A DNA stretch of 64,000 bases from Hymenobacter psoromatis (GTDB lineage: Bacteria; Bacteroidota; Bacteroidia; Cytophagales; Hymenobacteraceae), in the NCBI GenBank assembly GCA_001596155.1, contig CP014771.1, forward strand, positions 1,612,001 through 1,676,000, given 5' to 3'. The notes beneath the pieces were generated by a model. That model was not told where the DNA came from. It saw nothing but the letters and a program-made list of their open reading frames with translations, and searched no databases. Numbering within the stretch: position 1 is the stretch's first letter; every line of letters starts with the position of its first letter. This document shows positions 46,366 to 56,588 of the stretch, one piece after another. A program made the translations under genes and the position numbers.

Positions 46366-46373
46366 TACTTTTG
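46366..46373 (+). promoter_or_regulatory. Candidate -7 element of the aminotransferase gene
   Basis: TACTTTTG fits TAnnTTTG and would give a leader of about 25 bases before the ATG at 46405. It supports that start over the open frame from 46318. Confidence 0.6.
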
Positions 46374-46404
46374 CGACTCGCACCTTCTTTTATCGATTAA
46401 GAAT

Positions 46405-47643
46405 ATGGTTCCCAGCAACTCTACGGCTACCGCGCCGGCCGACCCGACCGCCTACTTCTCCGACCGCGTGCTCCAGATTGAGGAGTCGGCGACCATCGTG
46501 ATGGCCAAGAAAAGCCGCGAGCTGGCCGCACAGGGCGTGGACGTGATTAACCTGAGCTTCGGCGAGCCCGATTTTCAGACCCCGCAGTACATCAAGGACG
46601 CGGCCAAAAAGGCAATTGACGACGGCTACACCTTCTACACGCCGGTGCCGGGCTACCTCGATTTGCGCCAGGCTATTTGCGACAAGCTGCTGCGCGACAA
46701 TCAATTGACCTACGCCCCCAGCCAGATTGTGGTGAGCACCGGGGCCAAGCAGGCGCTTAGCAACATCATCATGACGCTGGTGAATCCGGGTGATGAGGTG
46801 ATTGTGTTTTCGCCCTACTGGGTGAGCTACGCCGCGCAGGTGGAGCTGGCCGAGGGGGTAGTGGTGCCCATTATGGGGTCGCTGGAAAACGACTACAAGG
46901 TGACCGCCGCCGAGCTGGCAGCCGCCATCACGCCGCGCACCAAGGCCGTGATGTACTCTTCGCCCTGCAACCCCACCGGGGCCGTGTTCAGCCGCGCCGA
47001 GCTGGGGGCCATTGCCGAGGTGCTGGCCCGGCACCCCCACATTTTCGCCATCGCCGACGAGATTTACGAGTACATCAACTTCACTGAGGAGCACGTGAGC
47101 CTGGCGCAGTTCGCGCCGGTTAAGGACCAGGTAATCACCATCAACGGCTTCTCCAAAGGCTACGCCATGACGGGCTGGCGGTTGGGCTACCTGGCCGCAC
47201 ACCCCGCCATCGCGGCGGCCTGCGACAAGCTGCAAAGCCAGATTACCTCCGGCACCTGCTCCATCGCGCAGCGCGCCGGCTTAGCCGCCTTGCAGGGGGG
47301 TAGGGCCTCGGCCGATGAAATGGTGACCGCCTACCAGCGCCGCCGCGACCTCGTGCTGAACCTGGTAAAAGACATCCCCGGCCTCGTCACGCCGACCCCC
47401 GACGGCGCGTTCTACATCTTCCCCGACGTGTCGGCCTTTTTCGGCCGCACCGCGCCCGATGGCACGGCCATTAATACGTCGTCCGACCTGGCGCTGTACC
47501 TGCTGCGCGACACCTACGTGTCGGCCGTGAGCGGCGACTCGTTTGGCGCGCCCGCCTGCATCCGTTTCAGCACCGCGGCGGCCGATGCGAAGCTGACCGA
47601 GGCGTTTGGACGCATCAAGCGTAGTTTGGGGGAGTTAAAGTAG
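46405..47643 (+). CDS. Class I/II PLP-dependent aspartate-type aminotransferase
   Basis: This 412-residue enzyme has the fold-type I pattern of the AspC/prephenate aminotransferase group. The motifs are NLSFGEPDFQTP, SSPCNPTGAVFS, ADEIYEYI, and the PLP-binding lysine Lys251 in INGFSKGYAMTGWRLGY. It probably exchanges an amino group between aspartate (or an aromatic keto acid) and 2-oxoglutarate. The start at 46405 is supported by the promoter. It is a single-gene unit followed by a nested palindrome. Confidence 0.92.
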   Translation: MVPSNSTATAPADPTAYFSDRVLQIEESATIVMAKKSRELAAQGVDVINLSFGEPDFQTPQYIKDAAKKAIDDGYTFYTPVPGYLDLRQAICDKLLRDNQLTYAPSQIVVSTGAKQALSNIIMTLVNPGDEVIVFSPYWVSYAAQVELAEGVVVPIMGSLENDYKVTAAELAAAITPRTKAVMYSSPCNPTGAVFSRAELGAIAEVLARHPHIFAIADEIYEYINFTEEHVSLAQFAPVKDQVITINGFSKGYAMTGWRLGYLAAHPAIAAACDKLQSQITSGTCSIAQRAGLAALQGGRASADEMVTAYQRRRDLVLNLVKDIPGLVTPTPDGAFYIFPDVSAFFGRTAPDGTAINTSSDLALYLLRDTYVSAVSGDSFGAPACIRFSTAAADAKLTEAFGRIKRSLGELK

Positions 47644-47645
47644 CC

Positions 47646-47795
47646 AGGTTTAGCTAAAGAAAAAGAAGTCCGTCCTTGCGAGCGCAGCGCGGCAATCGCC
47701 CCGGAACGAAATCGTTCGGGTGTCGTTCCGGGGCGATTGCCGCGCTGCGCTCGCAAGGACGGACGATTTGCGTAAATCCTGCTTTAGCTAAACCT
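47646..47795. repeat. Nested palindrome, family A-like core
   Basis: The inner arms at 47668-47709 and 47723-47764 are exact reverse complements (GTCCGTCCTTGCGAGCGCAG). The outer arms AGGTTTAGCTAAAG (47646-47659) and CTTTAGCTAAACCT (47782-47795) are also exact. The TAG stop of the minus-strand nuclease-like gene lies in the outer right arm. TTTGCGTAAATCCT at 47767-47780 resembles the IS end. Confidence 0.9.
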
Positions 47796-48393
47796 GCTGC
47801 CGGGCCCGGTCAACTATCTGCTGTAACACCCCTAGTAGCTTGGCCAGGTCGCTGATGAGGTAGCGGGCTTCATCCAGCGTAAATACCTGGTTCTCGAATT
47901 TCAGGAAGCGCCATTCGATGCCCGTGGTGGCGCAGCCGTAGAGGGTAGGGATAATTTTCTTGTCGCGCTCGTTGAGGCGGGAAGCGCCGATGAGCTGGGC
48001 CGCGCACTGCGCTGTGCCCCATTCCACGTCCTGCTTCTTGGCTTCGGTAATGCAGAAAATCGGGGCCTTGATTAAGTCCTGAAGGCGAGTGAACGACAGC
48101 ACGAAATCGCATTCGCCATTTAGGCCCCGCGCCGGCTCCACGTTCAGGTTTTCTCCCGAAATAACGGCGAACTCGTACTGATTGCGGTGAACCAGCTCCA
48201 TGAGCACGGGGCTCACAATGCGCTCGGAGCGGGATTTTTCGCTGCCGAAGCCGGCCTTGGTGGCTAGCTCGATGGTTTCGGTCAACCAGGCGCTGGGCTC
48301 GACCGTCGGGGCGGGGGCAAACAGGTCGGCCCCCTGGAAGTCTACCCCAAACTCGGTGCCCAAGCGCTCCAACGTAAAATCACTGTAAGCCAT
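47788..48393 (-). CDS. PD-(D/E)XK nuclease-like protein of unknown role
   Basis: This 201-residue protein has a restriction-endonuclease-fold core. It shows GECDFVLSFTRLQDLIKAPIFCITEAKKQDVEWGTAQCAAQL, with an Asp (CDF) and the E-x-K pair of TEAKK in the right spacing, then a strand YGCATTGIEWRFLKFENQVF. Many bacteria, especially cyanobacteria, have such proteins; none is well characterised to my knowledge. The start at 48393 (MAYSDFTLERL) fits the overlapping promoter and yields a leaderless message. It is divergent from uup. Confidence 0.75.
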   Translation of the reverse strand: MAYSDFTLERLGTEFGVDFQGADLFAPAPTVEPSAWLTETIELATKAGFGSEKSRSERIVSPVLMELVHRNQYEFAVISGENLNVEPARGLNGECDFVLSFTRLQDLIKAPIFCITEAKKQDVEWGTAQCAAQLIGASRLNERDKKIIPTLYGCATTGIEWRFLKFENQVFTLDEARYLISDLAKLLGVLQQIVDRARQQV

Positions 48394-48396
48394 ATC

Positions 48397-48405
48397 CCAA
48401 AGATA
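48397..48405 (-). promoter_or_regulatory. Candidate -7 element, leaderless minus-strand start
   Basis: On the minus strand TATCTTTGG lies three bases from the ATG at 48393. Transcription would begin at the start codon itself. Confidence 0.55.
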
Positions 48406-48421
48406 CGCCCTACCCCCGCCG

Positions 48422-48429
48422 TACCTTTG
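48422..48429 (+). promoter_or_regulatory. Candidate -7 element of uup, very short leader
   Basis: TACCTTTG ends eight bases before the uup ATG. It lies 17 bases from the divergent -7 box at 48397-48405, so the two promoters share upstream DNA and may exclude each other. Confidence 0.6.
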
Positions 48430-48437
48430 CGGCACTT

Positions 48438-50351
48438 ATGAACTTGCTTTCCGCCGAGAATATCTCGAAGAATTACGCCGACCGCTGGCTGTTTCAAAAC
48501 CTGAATTTTGGCTTGCAGCTGGGGCAGCGCATTGCCTTTGTGGGCATTAATGGCACCGGCAAAACCACGCTCCTGCGGGTGCTGGCGGGCCTCGAAAATC
48601 CCGATACGGGGCTCGTGACGCGCCGCCAGGGCATCCGGGTGACCTATTTGGGGCAGCAGCCGGTGTTTGATGAAAGCCTGACGGTGGAGGAAACCATCTT
48701 CGCCAGCCAGAACGACACGCTGCGCGCCGTGAAAGACTACGAGCACGTCGTGAACGACCCTAACCACAAGCCCGACGACCTCCAGCGCGTGATGGAGCGC
48801 ATGGACGCCCTCAATGCCTGGGACTACGAGTCGCAGGTGCAGCAAATCCTGGGTAAGCTGGGCATCCTGGGTGAGCTACTGACGCGCAACGTGAGCAAGC
48901 TCAGCGGCGGGCAGCGCAAGCGGGTGGCCCTGGCCCGCGTGCTCATCGAAGAGCCCGACGTGCTGCTCCTTGACGAGCCTACCAACCATCTCGACCTCGC
49001 CACTATTGAGTGGCTGGAGAACCGCCTGAACTCGCCCAGCCTCACGCTGCTCATGGTGACCCACGACCGGTACTTCCTGGACAAGGTGGCGAACGAGATT
49101 GTGGAGCTGGACAAGGGCACCATGTACCGCTACCAGGGCAACTACGCCTACTTTGTGGAGAAAAAGGCCGACCGCGAAATGCGCGAAACCGTGGAAGTGG
49201 AAAAGGCCCGCAACCTGTTTCGCAAGGAGCTGGAGTGGATGCGCCGGATGCCGCAGGCGCGCGGCACCAAGCAGAAGGCGCGCATCGATGCCTTCTACAT
49301 CACCAAGGAAAAAGCCAGTACCAACCTCAGCAAGCAGCAATTGGAGCTGAGTGTGAAGACCACCCGCCAGGGCGGCAAAATCATTGAGGCCGAGCACCTG
49401 AATAAGAGCTTTGGCGATAAGGTGGTGCTGGATGATTTCAGCTACGTGTTCAAAAAAAAGGACCGTATTGGGCTGGTGGGGCCGAACGGCGCGGGCAAGT
49501 CCACGCTGCTCAATATGCTCACCGGCAAGCTGAAACCCGACAGCGGCGTGGTGGACGTGGGCCAGACCACCGTGTTTGGCTACTACACCCAGACGGAGCT
49601 GGAATTCGACCCTACCCAGCGCGTCATCGACATTGTGAAGGAGGTGGCCGAAGTGGTGGAGCTGGCCAACGGCGACGTGCTCACCGCCAGCCAGTTCCTA
49701 ACGCTTTTCCTCTTCCCGCCGGCCCAGCAATACACGCTGGTGAACAAGCTCAGCGGCGGCGAGAAGCGCCGCTTGCAGCTGCTGCGCGTGCTGGTACGCA
49801 ACCCCAACTTCCTCATTCTCGACGAGCCGACCAACGACCTGGATTTGGGCACGCTCAACATCCTGGAGGACTTCCTGCTGCACTTTTCGGGCTGCCTGCT
49901 CATCGTGAGCCACGACCGCTACTTCCTGGATAACCTGGCTGAGCACCTGTTTATTCTGGAGCCGGGCGGGGCGGTGCTCAACTTCCCCGGCAACTACACC
50001 GACTACCGCGACTACCTGGCCGAGCGCGAAACCGAGGCCGCCCTCGAAGCCGAAGAAAAAGCCGCCAAAGCCGCCCGCGCCGCCGCCCGGCTCACGCCCG
50101 CCGCCCCTACCCCCCCGCCCGCGCCCCAGCCCGCCCGACGCCGCGCCAGCTTCGCCGAGAAAAAGGAGTTTGAGCAATTAGGCAAAGACATTGCCGCGCT
50201 GGAAACCGAAAAGGAGCAGCTCGTGGCCAGCCTCGCCGCCGGCCGGGGCTCGCGGGAGGAGCTGACGAAGTGGCCCGCCCGCTTGCAGGCCGTGGATAAG
50301 GAGCTTGATAATAAGGGGGAACGCTGGCTGGAGCTGAGCGACTTCGTGTAG
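48438..50351 (+). CDS. uup: ABC-F ATPase, Uup type
   Basis: This 637-residue soluble twin-ATPase has Walker A motifs GINGTGKTTLL and GPNGAGKSTLLNML, ABC signatures LSGGQRKRVALARVL and LSGGEKRRLQLLRVL, and Walker B motifs LLLDEPTNHLD and LILDEPTNDLD. The P-site interaction linker lies around 235-310. The C-terminal 100 residues are an Ala/Pro-rich linker and a charged coiled coil (EKKEFEQLGKDIAALETEKEQL) as in Uup. Uup acts on ribosomes and lowers tandem-repeat recombination. Its TAG stop lies in the palindrome that follows. Confidence 0.9.
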   Translation: MNLLSAENISKNYADRWLFQNLNFGLQLGQRIAFVGINGTGKTTLLRVLAGLENPDTGLVTRRQGIRVTYLGQQPVFDESLTVEETIFASQNDTLRAVKDYEHVVNDPNHKPDDLQRVMERMDALNAWDYESQVQQILGKLGILGELLTRNVSKLSGGQRKRVALARVLIEEPDVLLLDEPTNHLDLATIEWLENRLNSPSLTLLMVTHDRYFLDKVANEIVELDKGTMYRYQGNYAYFVEKKADREMRETVEVEKARNLFRKELEWMRRMPQARGTKQKARIDAFYITKEKASTNLSKQQLELSVKTTRQGGKIIEAEHLNKSFGDKVVLDDFSYVFKKKDRIGLVGPNGAGKSTLLNMLTGKLKPDSGVVDVGQTTVFGYYTQTELEFDPTQRVIDIVKEVAEVVELANGDVLTASQFLTLFLFPPAQQYTLVNKLSGGEKRRLQLLRVLVRNPNFLILDEPTNDLDLGTLNILEDFLLHFSGCLLIVSHDRYFLDNLAEHLFILEPGGAVLNFPGNYTDYRDYLAERETEAALEAEEKAAKAARAAARLTPAAPTPPPAPQPARRRASFAEKKEFEQLGKDIAALETEKEQLVASLAAGRGSREELTKWPARLQAVDKELDNKGERWLELSDFV

Positions 50352-50456
50352 CGCGAACTTTCCAGTTCGTGCGCGAGCAAAGCGAGCAGGCGGGGCCACG
50401 CAGCACTACCGATTATGCTCGCTTTGCTCGCGCACGAACTGGAAAGTTCGCGCTAC
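50348..50456. repeat. Palindrome overlapping the uup stop codon, family E
   Basis: Arms of 41 bases at 50348-50388 and 50416-50456 are exact reverse complements (GTAGCGCGAACTTTCCAGTT). The uup stop TAG (50349-50351) is part of the left arm. It may serve as the uup terminator. Confidence 0.9.
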
Positions 50457-50486
50457 TGAAACGGCCGCCTGCAAAGTCGGGCGGGG

Positions 50487-51110
50487 CTAGGCGAGTAGGG
50501 TGCTGGGGAAAACCTCCGCCCACTCCAGCCCCAGGCCGGGCAGCGTGGCGCAGGGCACCGGGCCGGGGCCGCCATACTCGCCCGCCAGCTGGTAGCGGCC
50601 GGTACCGGCATCGCGCACGAAGGCGCTGATGGCCTGCTCGCCGGGTGTCACAATCCAGTATTCGCCTACTCCGGCTTCCTCGTAGAGGTCGTACTTGCCC
50701 TTCCAGTCGCGGGCGGCGGTGCCGGGCGAGAGCACCTCGATGATGAAGTCGGGAGCCCCCAGGCAGCCGCGCCGCTCTATTTTGTCGGGGTCGCAGATAA
50801 CGCAGATGTCGGGCTGCACCACGGTGTAGATGGCCTGGTCGGCGCTGGTGCCCGGCTGGGGCAGGCGCACGTCGTAGGGGGCCAGGCGCACTTGGCAGGG
50901 CTGCCGCCGCAGGTGGGCCTTCAACAAATAGTGTAACTCGCCCACTACGGCCTGGTGGTCGTCGGTGGGTCCGCTCATGCGGCGCATGATTTTACCGCGC
51001 CACAGCTCCACCAGCTCCGTGAACTGCCAGCTCAGGTAGTCGGCGTAGGAATAAGTGCCATTCGGGTCGAGGTCGGCCAGGGAGGTGACGGGGGCGGTGA
51101 GGGTAGGCAT
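50487..51110 (-). CDS. Uma2-family (DUF820) nuclease-like protein
   Basis: This 207-residue protein has the Uma2 pattern: YSYADYLSW and ELVELWRGKIMRRM at the start, then VQPDICVICDPDKI and GAPDFIIEVLSPGTAARDWKGKYDLYEEAGVGEYWIV. The Asp in PDICV/PDFIIEV and the E-x-L/K arrangement form the PD-(D/E)XK-type site. The family is expanded in cyanobacteria and Bacteroidota, with no settled function. It stands alone between palindromes and a terminator. Confidence 0.85.
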   Translation of the reverse strand: MPTLTAPVTSLADLDPNGTYSYADYLSWQFTELVELWRGKIMRRMSGPTDDHQAVVGELHYLLKAHLRRQPCQVRLAPYDVRLPQPGTSADQAIYTVVQPDICVICDPDKIERRGCLGAPDFIIEVLSPGTAARDWKGKYDLYEEAGVGEYWIVTPGEQAISAFVRDAGTGRYQLAGEYGGPGPVPCATLPGLGLEWAEVFPSTLLA

Positions 51111-51155
51111 AACTCAAAAATACGCCGCGCCCGGCCTGGCTCCGCTACCAGGCAC

Positions 51156-51185
51156 AAAAAGCCCCGGTGCGGGGGGCACCGGGGC
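51156..51185 (-). terminator. Terminator of the 51295-51714 gene
   Basis: GCCCCGGTGC (51161-51170) pairs with GCACCGGGGC (51176-51185). On the minus strand the stem is followed by TTTTTGTG, as in a rho-independent terminator for the minus-strand gene to its right. Confidence 0.7.
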
Positions 51186-51200
51186 GCTTGCAGTTGAAAA

Positions 51201-51297
51201 GAGTTAAGAGTGATGAGTTAAGGGAGATGGGTTAAGAGTGATGAGTTAAGAATTCAGTGTCCAAATTCTTAACTCTTAATTCTTAACTCTTAACTCA
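51201..51297. repeat. Inverted repeat of GAGTTAAGA units
   Basis: Several GAGTTAAGA-like units (51201-51250) are answered by inverted TCTTAACTC units (51265-51297). The right end overlaps the stop codon (51295-51297) of the minus-strand gene. The arm design resembles the TAATGAC repeats at 15999-16141. Confidence 0.7.
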
Positions 51298-51714
51298 GAC
51301 CAGAAGCGTGGCGCGGCGGGCCACGATGGCGGCGAGCACGGCCGTGAGGGTATCGACCTGGGCCTGCACCTGGGCCGCGTCCACGGAGGCGAGGAAGCGG
51401 TCGGTGCCGGTGGTGGTGCGGTTGCGCTTGAGCAGCTGCTTGCGCTGGGCTTGCAGCAGCTCCAGGGCATCGGCGGCATCCTGCTGTTGCAGGGCCGTGA
51501 GGCCGGGCAGGGTAGCCTGGCCCTGGGCCACCACGATGTCGGCCTCTTTGCGGGCCAGGGCGGCCGCGCCGCTGGCCTGACTGCGGGTGGCGCGGTCGTC
51601 GGCCAGGTCGAGGCCGGTGTCGCGGTAGCTAAACGTTTTCAACTCGTAGGTCACGTCGGCGGTGGCGGCATCGCACTCGGCTTTGGTAGTGAGCAGGCTG
51701 TAATCGGGGTTCAT
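51295..51714 (-). CDS. Helical protein of unknown function
   Basis: This 139-residue protein is predicted to be a long, Ala/Gln-rich coiled coil (DRATRSQASGAAALARKEADIV, AADALELLQAQRKQLLKRNR). I place the start at 51714 (MNPDYSLLTTKAEC); the open frame upstream to 51864 runs through AT-rich and repeat DNA. There is no signal peptide. No family recognised. It is followed by a terminator at 51156-51185. Confidence 0.6.
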   Translation of the reverse strand: MNPDYSLLTTKAECDAATADVTYELKTFSYRDTGLDLADDRATRSQASGAAALARKEADIVVAQGQATLPGLTALQQQDAADALELLQAQRKQLLKRNRTTTGTDRFLASVDAAQVQAQVDTLTAVLAAIVARRATLLV

Positions 51715-51836
51715 AAAAAGGTGGGGAAAAAGAGGAGAGATGAAATTCTGGTGAAATATAAAGCATTTTTTTAGCTTCATTAGTTTCCTCCTATTCTTTG
51801 GTGGCATTGCCGATACTCCCCTGGCCTCGGCCGCAG

Positions 51837-52105
51837 GGCTATTAAGTTCTAATGGCGCGGGCATTCATTCCTGCCTAGCCCCTGGCTATCATCGCCCTCC
51901 GCGTGCGCCTCACCCCCTAGCCCCCTCTCCGAAAAGGAGAGGGGGAACTAGTTTTTAGTTCTAAAAAAAGCTAAAAATCAGGATTGGATTTAGTCCCCCC
52001 TTCTCCTTTTCGGAGAGGGGGCTAGGGGGCGAGGCGCACGCGGAGGGCGATGAGAGCCAGGGGCTAGGCAGGGGTGAACGCCTGCGCCATTAGAACTTAA
52101 TAGCC
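51837..52105. repeat. Large three-level composite palindrome
   Basis: The outermost 22-base arms are at 51837-51858 and 52084-52105 (GGCTATTAAGTTCTAATGGC). Inside are longer arms with CCTGCCTAGCCCCTGGCT, and at the centre a family C palindrome. The whole spans 269 bases and contains no gene. Confidence 0.88.
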
Positions 52106-52112
52106 TCCCGAG

Positions 52113-52200
52113 GTAGGGTGCGGGGCTTGCCCCCGCCCGTCGTTGAACGAACCCGATGCGAGACGTTCAACGCCGGGCGGGGGCAAGCCCCGCACCCTAC
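52113..52200. repeat. Palindromic element, family B
   Basis: Arms beginning GTAGGGTGCGGGGC match those at 839-926. The right end supplies the TAG stop codon (52197-52199, minus strand) of the HTH gene. Confidence 0.88.
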
Positions 52201-52817
52201 GTCTCCAGGGCGGCGGCCTCGGCCAGCAGGCCGGTGGCCTGCGCCCGCAGCCGGTGCCAGCGCGTGGCGGCGGCCGGGGCCAGGGGCTGGGCGCGTTGCC
52301 GCAGCCAGCCGGCCAGCCAGGCGGCGTGCTCGGCGGCGCGTTCCGCATCGGCGGGGTCGGCGGGTGGGTCAGCGGGCGGGGCCTGGGCGGCGGCCAGCAG
52401 AGCGGGCAGGGCGGCGGCCCAGCGCTGGGCCACGCGGGCCTGCCGGGCCAGGGCCGCGGCCTGGGCCAGGCAGCGGGCGGCCCGGTGCCGACACTGGCGG
52501 CCCCGACCAGCCAGCTCGGCCGCGTCGGGCGCGGGGTAACCGGGCGGGGCAGCAGCGGGCGACGCAGGCATGGCGGGCGCGTCGGCGGCCTCCGCGGCGG
52601 CCTCGGCGGCGGCGCGGGCTTCGGGCGGGGGCAGCTGGCGCAGCAGCGGCAGCAGGGCCGCCTGCCCGGCGGGGCCGAGGCGGCAGCGGCCGGTTTCGAC
52701 GGCGTGCAGCAGCGGCTGGCTTACCCCCAGGTACAGGGCCAGCTCGGCTTGCCCCAGGCCAAACCAGGCCCGAACACTGGCAACTACGTGGGTGGAAGGG
52801 GCGGCGCGGCGCGGCAT
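52197..52817 (-). CDS. HTH protein with a long alanine-rich tail
   Basis: This 206-residue protein has an N-terminal helix-turn-helix (VRAWFGLGQAELALYLGVSQ, then LLHAVETGRCRLGP), which is XRE-like in spacing. The remaining 150 residues are Ala/Arg-rich helices without recognised motifs. Repeated GGTAATTTATT sites lie within 130 bases upstream of its start, as expected if it regulates itself. The last codon precedes a palindrome-derived TAG. High GC content makes the tail's composition extreme. Confidence 0.65.
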   Translation of the reverse strand: MPRRAAPSTHVVASVRAWFGLGQAELALYLGVSQPLLHAVETGRCRLGPAGQAALLPLLRQLPPPEARAAAEAAAEAADAPAMPASPAAAPPGYPAPDAAELAGRGRQCRHRAARCLAQAAALARQARVAQRWAAALPALLAAAQAPPADPPADPADAERAAEHAAWLAGWLRQRAQPLAPAAATRWHRLRAQATGLLAEAAALET

Positions 52818-52854
52818 AGAACGGGGGTAAGAAAGAGAAGCCGGACGAAACGGT

Positions 52855-52944
52855 GGTTATTTATTTTTCAGAAAATTAAGAATAAATTACCAGCTTTTGC
52901 TAATATGGGTAATTTATTTTTCGTTTTTCTATAAATAAATTACC
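52855..52944. promoter_or_regulatory. Cluster of four operator-like AT-rich repeats
   Basis: The direct copies GGTTATTTATTTTTC (52855-52869) and GGTAATTTATTTTTC (52908-52922) are 53 bases apart. Inverted copies AATAAATTACC lie at 52881-52891 and 52934-52944. They sit between the HTH gene and the RCC1 gene. A DNA-binding role is inference. Confidence 0.55.
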
Positions 52945-53232
52945 ACTCCATCTCAAATGTGGGCGGCTTGGGCAGCGGGACCTTTTGCGGGGGCTGCTCC
53001 CTACTCTTGCCCAGGCGGCCGCAGAGGGCTCATGCAGGGCCATTGGCCAGGCTGTGCCGGCCGGGCCGCCACCCACGGCAACCTAGTGGGCGCGGGCGGG
53101 CGGCCTTGTGCGGACGAATATAATTTATTTGCATAATTCAAATTCGGTGATTATTTTTACGAAGCCTCAGTTTAATAAAAAGACTTTTATTTAAGGTTCA
53201 TTTGCACTATTCACCAATTTATTCTCACTATT
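52945..53232. other. Upstream region of the RCC1-repeat gene
   Basis: This region contains no ORF worth reporting. It is GC-rich at 52990-53110 and AT-rich at 53110-53232, the latter expected to hold the RCC1 promoter and leader. Confidence 0.5.
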
Positions 53233-55932
<2,700 letters not shown>

Positions 55933-55952
55933 CACCGGGGCGGGCCCACGGC

Positions 55953-56016
55953 AAAGCCGCGCCAGCGGGCGGCGTTCGGGCGATAATCGCTCGAACGCCG
56001 CCCGCTGGCGCGGCTT
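55953..56016. repeat. Short palindrome after the RCC1 gene
   Basis: Arms AAAGCCGCGCCAGCGGGC (55953 on) and its reverse complement (ending 56016) surround a 13-base loop. It lies between convergent genes and is a likely bidirectional terminator. Confidence 0.85.
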
Positions 56017-56034
56017 CACTGGTTATAGCTGAGG

Positions 56035-56412
56035 CTAAGCTTTCCAGAGCTCGTGCTCCTGGCCCTTGCTGGTGGTGAGGATGAAACGGGGCGGGTTGGC
56101 GCGCAGCACGAGGCGCACGCGGCCAGGATATTTCTCCGAATCGACCCACACGCCGTCTTCCTTTTGCGGGGTGTCGGTGGCGGGGAGGTAGGCGGTGGGC
56201 AGCAGCACGTCGGTGTCAGACTTGAGGTCAACATGCACTTTGTCCAGCACCTCTTCCAGGTCGGTGCCGTAGTCGTCGTTGAAATCATCTTCGAGGTCGT
56301 GCAAGGACTCCTCCACGTCATCGTAGCGGGCGTCGTCGTAGGTGAGCGTGTGCAGCTCAGCTTTTTTCTCAATCAGGGCCAGCAGGGCGGCGTTCAGGTC
56401 GGCGGCGTTCAT
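56035..56412 (-). CDS. Acidic protein of unknown function
   Basis: This 125-residue protein starts at 56412 (MNAADLNAALLALIEKKAEL). It is very acidic in the middle (DDARYDDVEESLHDLEDDF) and ends in a beta-rich part (YPGRVRLVLRANPPRFILTT, ELWKA). Similar short proteins are common in Bacteroidota genomes, without a known role. The longer open frame to 56520 overlaps unrelated GC-rich DNA. No signal peptide. Confidence 0.7.
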   Translation of the reverse strand: MNAADLNAALLALIEKKAELHTLTYDDARYDDVEESLHDLEDDFNDDYGTDLEEVLDKVHVDLKSDTDVLLPTAYLPATDTPQKEDGVWVDSEKYPGRVRLVLRANPPRFILTTSKGQEHELWKA

Positions 56413-56588
56413 CGGGGCGGGCAGTGGAATGACAAAAGGAAGTAGTTGCGCCACAAATTTGCGCATGAAACGCCAAACCGCCCGCCCCGCCCCGGCGCGG
56501 GCGGCGCGCGCCGCCGCCAAACCCGCCCGGCGCGCCCCGCCGGGGCGGGCACCAAAACCGCCGGGCCGGGCGGGCCGTTAAGCCGGCC

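Noticed and set aside
50487..51110. Uma2-like protein as part of a restriction or defence system
   Set aside because: No partner methylase, helicase or other defence gene lies next to it; Uma2 proteins are common orphans.
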